Below are positions 23,413-34,929 of a DNA stretch of 64,000 nt, in pieces (the stretch's first letter is position 1; each line of letters opens with the position of its first letter). Made by a program: the position numbers and the translations under genes. The notes under the pieces are model-generated. The model saw only the letters and a program-made list of their open reading frames with translations. It was not told the origin of the DNA and did not search any database. Location: positions 19,902,001 through 19,966,000 of the forward strand of contig NW_027478162.1 of assembly GCF_051020975.1 (NCBI RefSeq). Reading direction: 5' to 3'. The stretch comes from Osmia lignaria lignaria (taxonomy: Eukaryota; Arthropoda; Insecta; Hymenoptera; Megachilidae).

Positions 23413-26310
23413 GATCAGATGCGTAGTTCTTGAGATATATCAAGATATTTAAAAGTTCCGAAGCCGCACCAACATAATAGAGATACAGAAACACCGTGGC
23501 CCCTTTCTTTAAGATAACTCTGCACTATTGCGAACTGCAAATGCCACTTCCAGCTTAGCTGTGCAGAGGAAGAACAACAAGAAGAAGAAATATCTCGAAA
23601 TATGTCCGTCAGGCCAGTTCCTTTGAGCTGAATCTGCAAATATCTCGGAAACGAAGAGAGCTATGGCAAAATGTTAAGAGACCTTTTTTGTAGAGAATTA
23701 AGTTTCCTACTTTTTATGTTCGATGATATTTTTTGATCAGATGCGTAGTTCTCGAGATATATCAAGATATTTGAAAGTTCCGAAGCTGCACCAACATAAT
23801 AGAGGTACAGAAACACCGTGGCCTCTTTCTTTGAGATAACTCTGCACTATTGCGAGCTGCAAATGCCACTTCGAGCTTAGCTGTGCAGACGAAGAACAAC
23901 AAGAAGAAGAAATATCTCGAAATATGTCCGTCAGGCCCCTTCCCTTGAGATAAATCTGCAAATATCTCGGAAACGAAGAGAGCTATGGCAAAATGTTAAC
24001 AGACCTTTTTTGTAGAGAATTAAGTTTCCTACTTTTCATGTTCTATGATATTTTTTGATCAGATGCGTAGTTCTCGAGATATATCAAGATATTTAAAAGT
24101 TCCGAAGCCGCACCAACATAATAGAGGTACAGAAACACCGTGGCCTCTTTCTTTGAGATAACTCTGCACTATTGCGAGCTGCAAATGCCACTTCGAGCTT
24201 AGCTGTGCAGACGAAGAACAACAAGAAGAAGAAATATCTCGAAATATGTCCGTCAGGCCCCTTCCCTTGAGATAAATCTGCAAATATCTCGGAAACGAAG
24301 AGAGCTATGGCAAAATGTTAACAGACCTTTTTTGTAGAGAATTAAGTTTCCTACTTTTCATGTTCTATGATATTTTTTGATCAGATGCGTAGTTCTCGAG
24401 ATATATCAAGATATTTAAAAGTTCCGAAGCCGCACCAACATAATAGAGATACACAAACACCGTGGCCCCTTTCTTTGAGATAACTCTGCACTAGTGCGAG
24501 CCGCAAATGCCACTTCCAGCTTAGCTGTGCAGAAGAAGAACAACAAGAAGAAGAAATATCCCGAAATATGTCCGTCAGGCTAGTTCCTTTGAGCTGAATC
24601 TGCAAATATCTCGGAAACGAAGCGAGCTATGGCAAAATGTTAAGAGACGTTTTTTGTAGAGAATTATGTTTCCTACAATTTATGTTCTATGATATTTTTT
24701 GATCAGAAGCGTAGTTTTCAAGATATATCGAGATACTTAAAAGTTCCGAAGCCGCACCAACATATTAGAGATACAGAAACACCGTGGCCCCTTTCTTTGA
24801 GATAACTGTGCACTAGTGCGAGCCGCAAATGCCACTTCCAGCTTAGCTGTGCAGAAGAAGAACAACAAGAAGAAGAAATATCTCGAAATATGTCCGTGAG
24901 GCCCCTTCCCTTGAGATAAATCTGCAAATATCTCGGAAACGAAGCGAGCTATGGCAAAATGTTAAGAGACCTTATTTGTAGAGAATTAAGTTTCCTACTT
25001 TTTATGTTCTATGATATTTTTTGATCAGATGCGTAGTTCTCGAGATATATCAAGATATTTAAAAGTTCCGAAACCGCACCAACATAATAGAGATACAGAA
25101 ACACCGTGGCCCCTTTCTTTGAGATAACTCTGCACTGTTGCGAGCTGTAAATGCCACTTCCAGCTTAGCTGTGCCGAAGAAGAACAACAAGAAGAAGAAA
25201 TATCTCGAAATATGTCCGTCAGGCCCCTGCCCTTGAGATATATCTGCTAATATCTCGGAAACCAAGCGAGCTATGGCAAAATGTGAAGAGACCTTTTTTG
25301 TAGAGAACTTTGTTTCCTACAATTTATGTTCTATGATATTTTTTGATCAGAAGCGTAGTTTTCGAGATATATCGAGATATTTAAAAGTTACGAAGCCGCA
25401 CCAACATAATAGAGATACAGAAACACCGTGGCCCCTTTCTTTGAGATAACTCTGCAATAGTGCGAGCCGCAAATGCCACTTCCAGCTTAGCTGTGCAGAA
25501 GAAGAACAACAAGAAGAAGAAATATCTCGAAATATGTCCGTCAGGCCACTTCCCTTGAGATAAATCTGCAAATATCTCGGAAACGAAGCGAGCTATGGCA
25601 AAATGTTAAGAGACCTTTTTTGTAGAGAATTAAGTTTCCTACTTTTTATATTCGATGATATTTTTTGATCAGATGCGTAGTTCTCGAGATATATCAAGAT
25701 ATTTAAAAGTTCCGAAGCTGCACCAACATAATAGAGGTACAGAAACACCGTGGCCCCTTTCTTTGAGATAACTCTGCACTATTGCGAGCTGCAAATGCCG
25801 CTTCGAGCTTAGCTGTGCAGAAGAAGAACAACAAGAAGAAGAAATATCTCGAAATATGTCCGTTAGGCCCCTTCCCTTGAGATAAATCTGCAAATATCTC
25901 GGAAACGAAGCGAGCTTTGGCAAAATGTTAAGAGACCTTTTTTGTAGAGAATTAAGTTTCCTACTTTTTATGTTCTATGATATTTTTTGATCAGAAGCGT
26001 AGTTGTCGAGATATATCGAGATATTTAAAAGTTCCGAAGCCGCACCAACATAATAGAGATACAGAAACACGGTGGCCCCTTTCTTTGAGATAACTCTGCA
26101 CTAGTGCGAGCCGCAAATGCCACTTCCAGCTTAGCTGTGCAGAAGAAGAACAACAAGAAGAAGAAATATCTCGAAATATGTCCGTCAGGCCCCTTCCCTT
26201 GAGATAAATATGCAAATATCTCGGAAACGAAGCGAGCTATGGCAAAATGTTAAGAGACCTTTTTTGTAGAGAATTAAGTTTCCTACTTTTTATGTTCTAT
26301 GATATTTTTT
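23413..26310 (+). repeat. Large higher-order block, copy 1 (9 monomers)
   Basis: Monomer order is marked by TTCTTGAGATATATC with GCGAACTGC (23,413), TATTTGAAAGTTCC (23,735), a second similar monomer (24,057), TACACAAACACC (24,379), AACATATTAGAG (24,701), CTGCTAATATCTCGG (25,023), GTTACGAAGCC with CTGCAATAGTG (25,345), TTTATATTCGATG with GCCGCTTCGAGC (25,667), and GTTGTCGAG with AACACGGTGG (25,989). The next two copies keep this order but lack one or two of the monomers. Confidence 0.87.
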
Positions 26311-27276
26311 GATCAGAAGCGAAGTTTTCGAGATATATCGAGATATTTAAAAGTTCCGAAGCCGCACCAACATAATAGAGATACAGAAACACCGTGGCCC
26401 CTTTCTTTGAGATAACTCTGCACTATTGCGACCTGCAAATGCCACTTCCAGCTCAGCTGTGCAGAAGAAGAACAACAAGAAGAAGAAATATCTCGAAATA
26501 TGTCCGTCAGGCCCCTTCCCTTGAGATAAATCTGCAAATATCTCGGAAACGAAGCGAGCTATGGCAAAATGTTAAGAGACCTTTTTTGTAGAGAATTAAG
26601 TTTCCTACTTTTTGTATTCTATGATATTTTTTGATCAGATGCGTAGTTCTCGAGATATATCAAGATATTTAAAAGTTCCGAAGCCGCACCAACATAATAG
26701 AGATACAGAAACACCGTGGCCCCTTTCTTTGAGATAACTCTGCACTATTGCGAGCTGGAAATGCCACTTCCAGTTTAGCTGTGCAGAAGAAGAACAACAA
26801 GAAGAAGAAATATCTCGAAATATGTCCGTTAGGCCCCTTCCCTTGAGATAAATCTGCAAATATCTCGGAAACGAAGCGAGCTATGGCAAAATGTTAAGAG
26901 ACCTTTTTTGTAGAGAATTATGTTTCCTACAATTTATGTTCTATGATATTTTTTGATCAGAAGCGTAGTTTTCGAGATATATCGAGATATTTAAAAGTTC
27001 CGAAGCCGCACCAACATAGTAGAGATACAGAAACACGGTGGCCCCTTTCTTTGAGATAACTCTGCACTAGTGCGAGCCGCAAATGCCACTTCCAGCTTAG
27101 CTGTGCAGAAGAAGAACAACAAGAAGAAGAAATATCTCGAAATATGTCCGTCAGGCCCCTTCCCTTGAGATAAATATGCAAATATCTCGGAAACGAAGCG
27201 AGCTATGGCAAAATGTTAAGAGGCCTTTTTTGTAGAGAATTAAGTTTCCTACTTTTTATGTTCTATGACATTTTTT

Positions 27277-29852
27277 GATCAGATGCGTAGTTCTTGAGAT
27301 ATATCAAGATATTTAAAAGTTCCGAAGCCGCACCAACATAATAGAGATACAGAAACACCGTGGCCCCTTTCTTTAAGATAACTCTGCACTATTGCGAACT
27401 GCAAATGCCACTTCCAGCTTAGCTGTGCAGAGGAAGAACAACAAGAAGAAGAAATATCTCGAAATATGTCCGTCAGGCCAGTTCCTTTGAGCTGAATCTG
27501 CAAATATCTCGGAAACGAAGAGAGCTATGGCAAAATGTTAAGAGACCTTTTTTGTAGAGAATTAAGTTTCCTACTTTTTATGTTCGATGATATTTTTTGA
27601 TCAGATGCGTAGTTCTCGAGATATATCAAGATATTTGAAAGTTCCGAAGCTGCACCAACATAATAGAGGTACAGAAACACCGTGGCCTCTTTCTTTGAGA
27701 TAACTCTGCACTATTGCGAGCTGCAAATGCCACTTCGAGCTTAGCTGTGCAGACGAAGAACAACAAGAAGAAGAAATATCTCGAAATATGTCCGTCAGGC
27801 CCCTTCCCTTGAGATAAATCTGCAAATATCTCGGAAACGAAGAGAGCTATGGCAAAATGTTAACAGACCTTTTTTGTAGAGAATTAAGTTTCCTACTTTT
27901 CATGTTCTATGATATTTTTTGATCAGATGCGTAGTTCTCGAGATATATCAAGATATTTAAAAGTTCCGAAGCCGCACCAACATAATAGAGATACACAAAC
28001 ACCGTGGCCCCTTTCTTTGAGATAACTCTGCACTAGTGCGAGCCGCAAATGCCACTTCCAGCTTAGCTGTGCAGAAGAAGAACAACAAGAAGAAGAAGTA
28101 TCCCGAAATATGTCCGTCAGGCCAGTTCCTTTGAGCTGTATCTGCAAATATCTCGGAAACGAAGCGAGCTATGGCAAAATGTTAAGAGACGTTTTTTGTA
28201 GAGAATTATGTTTCCTACAATTTATGTTCTATGATATTTTTTGATCAGAAGCGTAGTTTTCGAGATATATCGAGATACTTAAAAGTTCCGAAGCCGCACC
28301 AACATATTAGAGATACAGAAACACCGTGGCCCCTTTCTTTGCGATAACTGTGCACTAGTGCGAGCCGCAAATGCCACTTCCAGCTTAGCTGTGCAGAAGA
28401 AGAACAACAAGAAGAAGAAATATCTCGAAATATGTCCGTGAGGCCCCTTCCCTTGAGATAAATCTGCAAATATCTCGGAAACGAAGCGAGCTATGGCAAA
28501 ATGTTAAGAGACCTTATTTGTAGAGAATTAAGTTTCCTACTTTTTATGTTCTATGATATTTTTTGATCAGATGCGTAGTTCTCGAGATATATCAAGATAT
28601 TTAAAAGTTCCGAAACCGCACCAACATAATAGAGATACAGAAACACCGTGGCCCCTTTCTTTGAGATAACTCTACACTGTTGCGAGCTGTAAATGCCACT
28701 TCCAGCTTAGCTGTGCAGAAGAAGAACAACAAGAAGAAGAAATATCTCGAAATATGTCCGTCAGGCCCCTGCCCTTGAGATATATCTGCTAATATCTCGG
28801 AAACCAAGCGAGCTATGGCAAAATGTGAAGAGACCTTTTTTGTAGAGAACTTTGTTTCCTACAATTTATGTTCTATGATATTTTTTGATCAGAAGCGTAG
28901 TTTTCGAGATATATCGAGATATTTAAAAGTTACGAAGCCGCACCAACATAATAGAGATACAGAAACACCGTGGCCCCTTTCTTTGAGATAACTCTGCAAT
29001 AGTGCGAGCCGCAAATGCCACTTCCAGCTTAGCTGTGCAGAAGAAGAACAACAAGAAGAAGAAATATCTCGAAATATGTCCGTCAGGCCACTTCCCTTGA
29101 GATAAATCTGCAAATATCTCGGAAACGAAGCGAGCTATGGCAAAATGTTAAGAGACCTTTTTTGTAGAGAATTAAGTTTCCTACTTTTTATATTCGATGA
29201 TATTTTTTGATCAGATGCGTAGTTCTCGAGATATATCAAGATATTTAAAAGTTCCGAAGCTGCACCAACATAATAGAGGTACAGAAACACCGTGGCCCCT
29301 TTCTTTGAGATAACTCTGCACTATTGCGAGCTGCAAATGCCGCTTCGAGCTTAGCTGTGCAGAAGAAGAACAACAAGAAGAAGAAATATCTCGAAATATG
29401 TCCGTTAGGCCCCTTCCCTTGAGATAAATCTGCAAATATCTCGGAAACGAAGCGAGCTATGGCAAAATGTTAAGAGACCTTTTTTGTAGAGAATTAAGTT
29501 TCCTACTTTTTATGTTCTATGATATTTTTTGATCAGAAGCGTAGTTGTCGAGATATATCGAGATATTTAAAAGTTCCGAAGCCGCACCAACATAATAGAG
29601 ATACAGAAACACGGTGGCCCCTTTCTTTGAGATAACTCTGCACTAGTGCGAGCCGCAAATGCCACTTCCAGCTTAGCTGTGCAGAAGAAGAACAACAAGA
29701 AGAAGAAATATCTCGAAATATGTCCGTCAGGCCCCTTCCCTTGAGATAAATATGCAAATATCTCGGAAACGAAGCGAGCTATGGCAAAATGTTAAGAGAC
29801 CTTTTTTGTAGAGAATTAAGTTTCCTACTTTTTATGTTCTATGATATTTTTT
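27277..29852 (+). repeat. Large higher-order block, copy 2 (8 monomers)
   Basis: This copy has the same order of marks as 23,413-26,310 but lacks a counterpart of the 24,057 monomer. The offset is 12 monomers before the missing unit and 11 after it. The step is exactly one monomer, as unequal crossing-over or slippage in register would give. Confidence 0.87.
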
Positions 29853-30174
29853 GATCAGAAGCGAAGTTTTCGAGATATATCGAGATATTTAAAAGTTCCG
29901 AAGCCGCACCAACATAATAGAGATACAGAAACACCGTGGCCCCTTTCTTTAAGATAACTCTGCACTATTGCGAACTGCAAATGCCACTTCCAGCTTAGCT
30001 GTGCAGAGGAAGAACAACAAGAAGAAGAAATATCTCGAAATATGTCCGTCAGGCCAGTTCCTTTGAGCTGAATCTGCAAATATCTCGGAAACGAAGAGAG
30101 CTATGGCAAAATGTTAAGAGACCTTTTTTGTAGAGAATTAAGTTTCCTACTTTTTATGTTCGATGATATTTTTT
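29853..30174 (+). repeat. Chimeric monomer at a block junction
   Basis: The front (GCGAAGTTTTCGAG and CGAGATATTT) is that of monomer 26,311. The rear (CTTTAAGATAAC and GCGAACTGC) is that of monomer 27,277. The switch lies between monomer positions 30 and 99, that is 29,882-29,951. Relative to copy 1 this join removes the 26,633 and 26,955 monomers, a net loss of three monomer lengths. Confidence 0.8.
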
Positions 30175-32106
30175 GATCAGATGCGTAGTTCTCGAGATAT
30201 ATCAAGATATTTGAAAGTTCCGAAGCTGCACCAACATAATAGAGGTACAGAAACACCGTGGCCTCTTTCTTTGAGATAACTCTGCACTATTGCGAGCTGC
30301 AAATGCCACTTCGAGCTTAGCTGTGCAGAAGAAGAACAACAAGAAGAAGAAATATCTCGAAATATGTCCGTCAGGCCCCTTCCCTTGAGATAAATCTGCA
30401 AATATCTCGGAAACGAAGAGAGCTATGGCAAAATGTTAAGAGACGTTTTTTGTAGAGAATTATGTTTCCTACAATTTATGTTCTATGATATTTTTTGATC
30501 AGAAGCGTAGTTTTCGAGATATATCGAGATACTTAAAAGTTCCGAAGCCGCACCAACATATTAGAGATACAGAAACACCGTGGCCCCTTTCTTTGAGATA
30601 ACTCTGCACTAGTGCGAGCCGCAAATGCCACTTCCAGCTTAGCTGTGCAGAAGAAGAACAACAAGAAGAAGAAATATCTCGAAATATGTCCGTGAGGCCC
30701 CTTCCCTTGAGATAAATCTGCAAATATCTCGGAAACGGAGCGAGCTATGGCAAAATGTTAAGAGACCTTATTTGTAGAGAATTAAGTTTCCTACTTTTTA
30801 TGTTCTATGATATTTTTTGATCAGATGCGTAGTTCTCGAGATATATCAAGATATTTAAAAGTTCCGAAACCGCACCAACATAATAGAGATACAGAAACAC
30901 CGTGGCCCCTTTCTTTGAGATAACTCTGCACTGTTGCGAGCTGTAAATGCCACTTCCAGCTTAGCTGTGCAGAAGAAGAACAACAAGAAGAAGAAATATC
31001 TCGAAATACGTCCGTCAGGCCCCTGCCCTTGAGATATATCTGCTAATATCTCGGAAACCAAGCGAGCTATGGCAAAATGTGAAGAGACCTTTTTTGTAGA
31101 GAACTTTGTTTCCTACAATTTATGTTCTATGATATTTTTTGATCAGAAGCGTAGTTTTCGAGATATATCGAGATATTTAAAAGTTACGAAGCCGCACCAA
31201 CATAATAGAGATACAGAAACACCGTGGCCCCTTTCTTTGAGATAACTCTGCAATAGTGCGAGCCGCAAATGCCACTTCCAGCTTAGCTGTGCAGAAGAAG
31301 AACAACAAGAAGAAGAAATATCTCGAAATATGTCCGTCAGGCCACTTCCCTTGAGATAAATCTGCAAATATCTCGGAAACGAAGCGAGCTATGGCAAAAT
31401 GTTAAGAGACCTTTTTTGTAGAGAATTAAGTTTCCTACTTTTTATATTCGATGATATTTTTTGATCAGATGCGTAGTTCTCGAGATATATCAAGATATTT
31501 AAAAGTTCCGAAGCTGCACCAACATAATAGAGGTACAGAAACACCGTGGCCCCTTTCTTTGAGATAACTCTGCACTATTGCGAGCTGCAAATGCCGCTTC
31601 GAGCTTAGCTGTGCAGAAGAAGAACAACAAGAAGAAGAAATATCTCGAAATATGTCCGTTAGGCCCCTTCCCTTGAGATAAATCTGCAAATATCTCGGAA
31701 ACGAAGCGAGCTATGGCAAAATGTTAAGAGACCTTTTTTGTAGAGAATTAAGTTTCCTACTTTTTATGTTCTATGATATTTTTTGATCAGAAGCGTAGTT
31801 GTCGAGATATATCGAGATATTTAAAAGTTCCGAAGCCGCACCAACATAATAGAGATACAGAAACACGGTGGCCCCTTTCTTTGAGATAACTCTGCACTAG
31901 TGCGAGCCGCAAATGCCACTTCCAGCTTAGCTGTGCAGAAGAAGAACAACAAGAAGAAGAAATATCTCGAAATATGTCCGTCAGGCCCCTTCCCTTGAGA
32001 TAAATATGCAAATATCTCGGAAACGAAGCGAGCTATGGCAAAATGTTAAGAGACCTTTTTTGTAGAGAATTAAGTTTCCTACTTTTTATGTTCTATGACA
32101 TTTTTT
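29853..32106 (+). repeat. Large higher-order block, copy 3 (7 monomers, chimeric start)
   Basis: This copy lacks both the 24,057-type and the TACACAAACACC (24,379/27,921) monomers. The offset from copy 2 is 8 monomers before the loss and 7 after it. Its first monomer is a chimera, described at 29,853-30,174. The marks CTGCTAATATC (31,039), GTTACGAAGCC (31,184) and GCCGCTTCGAGC are all present in order. Confidence 0.85.
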
Positions 32107-34929
32107 GATCAGATGCATAGTTCTCGAGATATATCAAGATATTTAAAAGTTCCGAAGCCGCACCAACATAATAGAGATACAGAAACACCGTGGCCCCTTT
32201 CTTTAAGATAACTCTGCACTATTGCGAGCTGCAAATGCCACTTCCAGCTTAGCTGTGCAGAGGAAGAACAACAAGAAGAAGAAATATCTCGAAATATGTC
32301 CGTCAGGCCAGTTCCTTTGAGCTGAATCTGCAAATATCTCGGAAACGAAGCGAGCTATGGCAAAATATTAAGAGACCTTTTTTGTAGAGAATTAAGTTTC
32401 CTACTTTTTATGTTCGATGATATTTTTTGATCAGATGCGTAGTTCTCGAGATATATCAAGATATTTAAAAGTTCCGAAGCTGCACCAACATAATAGAGGT
32501 ACAGAAACACCGTGGCCTCTTTCTTTGAGATAACTCTGCACTATTGCGAGCTGCAAATGCCACTTCGAGCTTAGCTGTGCAGAAGAAGAACAACAAGAAG
32601 AAGAAATATCTCGAATTATGTCCGTCAGGCCCCTTCCCTTGAGATAAATCTGCAAATATCTCGGAAACGAAGAGAGCTATGGCAAAATGTTAAGAGACCT
32701 TTTTTGTAGAGAATTAAGTTTCCTACTTTTTATGTTCTATGATATTTTTTGATCAGATGCGTAGTTCTCGAGATATATCAAGATATTTAAAAGTTCCGAA
32801 GCCGCACCAACATAATAGAGATACAGAAACACCGTGGCCCCTTTCTTTGGGATAACTCTGCACTATTGCGAGCTGCAAATGCCACTTCCAGCTTAGCTGT
32901 GCAGAAGAAGAACAACAAGAAGAAGAAATATCTCGAAATATGTCCGTCAGGCCACTTCCCTTGAGATGAATCTGCAAATATCTCGGAAACGAAGCGAGCT
33001 ATGGCAAAATGTTAAGAGACCTTTTTTGTAGAGAATAATGTTTCCTACAATTTACGCTCTATGATATTTTTTGATCAGAAGCGTAGTTTTCGAGATATAT
33101 CGAGATATTTAAAAGTTCCGAAGCCGCACCAACATAATAGAGATACAGAAACACCGTGGCCCCTTTCTTTGACATAACTCTGCACTAGTGCGAGCCGCAA
33201 ATGCCACTTCCAGCTTAGCTGTGCAGAGGAAGAACAACAAGAAGAAGAAATATCTCGAAATATGTCCGTCAGGCCAGTTCCTTTGAGCTGAATCTGCAAA
33301 TATCTCGGAAACGAAGCGAGCTATGGCAAAATGTTAAGAGACGTTTTTTGTAGAGAATTATGTTTCCTACAATTTATGGTCTATGATATTTTTTGATCAG
33401 AAGCGTAGTTTTCGAGATATATCGAGATACTTAAAAGTTCCGAAGCCGCACCAACATATTAGAGATACAGAAACACCGTGGCCCCTTTCTTTGAGATAAC
33501 TCTGCACTATTGCGAGCTGTAAATGCCACTTCCAGCTTAGCTGTGCAGAAGAAGAACAACAAGAAGAAGAAATATCTCGAAATATGTCCGTCAGGCCCCT
33601 GCCCTTGAGATATATCTGCAAATATCTCGGAAACCAAGCGAGCTATGGCAAAATGTTAAGAGACCTTTTTTGTAGAGAATTATGTTTCCTACAATTTATG
33701 TTCTATGATATTTTTTGATCAGAAGCGTAGTTTTCGAGATATATCAAGATATTTAAAAGTTCCGAAGCCGCACCAACATAATAGAGATACAGAAACACCG
33801 TGGCCCCTTTCTTTGAGATAACTCTGCACTATTGCGAGCTGCAAATGCCACTTCCAGCTTAGCTGTGCAGAGGAAGAACAACAAGAAGAAGAAATATCTC
33901 GAAATATGTCCGTCAGGCCAGTTCCTTTGAGCTGAATCTGCAAATATCTCGGAAACGAAGCGAGCTATGGCAAAATGTTAAGAGACGTTTTTTGTAGAGA
34001 ATTATGTTTCCTACAATTTATGTTCTATGATATTTTTTGATCAGAAGCGTAGTTTTCGAGATATATCGAGATACTTAAAAGTTCCGAAGCCGCACCAACA
34101 TATTAGAGATACAGAAACACCGTGGCCCCTTTCTTTGAGATAACTGTGCACTAGTGCGAGCCGCAAATGCCACTTCCAGCTTAGCTGTGCAGAAGAAGAA
34201 CAACAAGAAGAAGAAATATCTCGAAATATGTCCGTCAGGCCCCTTCCCTTGAGATAAATCTGCAAATATCTCGGAACCGAAGCGAGCTATGGCAAAATGT
34301 TAAGAGGCCTTTTTTGTAGAGAATTATGTTTCCTACTTTTTATGTTCTATGATATTTTTTGATCAGACGCGTAGTTCTCGAGATATATCAAGATATTTAA
34401 AAGTTCCGAAGCCGCACCAACATAATACAGATACAGAAACACCGTGGCCCCTTTCTTTGAGATAACTCTGCACTAGTGCGAGCCGCAAATGCCACTTCCA
34501 GCTTAGCTGTGCAGAAGAAGAACAACAAGAAGAAGAAATATCTCGAAATATGTCCGTCAGGCCCCTTCCCTTGAGATAAATCTGCAAATATCTCGGAAAC
34601 GAAGCGAGCTATGGCAAAATGTTAAGAGACCTTTTTTGTAGAGAATTAAGTTTCCTACTTTTTATGTTCTATGATATTTTTTGATCAGATGCGTAGTTCT
34701 CGAGATATATCAAGATATTTAAAAGTTCCGAAGCCGCACCAACATAATACAGATACAGAAACACCGTGGCCCCTTTCTTTGAGATAACTCTGCACTAGTG
34801 CGAGCCGCAAATGCCACTTCCAGCTTAGCTGTGCAGAAGAAGAACAACAAGAAGAAGAAATATCTCGAAATATGTCCGTCAGGCCCATTCCCTTGAGATA
34901 AATCTGCAAATATCTCGGAAACGACGCGA
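31710..34929 (+). repeat. 10-mer higher-order repeat (3,220 bp), unit 1
   Basis: Marks in order are: GATGCATAG (32,111), TCGAATTATGTCC (32,612), CTTTGGGATAAC (32,844), TTTGACATAAC (33,168), TTTATGGTCTATG (33,372), AGCTGTAAATG, a B front with AAG at 30, AACATATTAG, GGAACCGAAGCG with AAGAGGCC (34,273-34,310), GATCAGACGCG (34,361), ATACAGATACAG, and GGCCCATTCCC with ACGACGCG (34,880-34,930). All are repeated 3,220 bp later. Confidence 0.92.
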
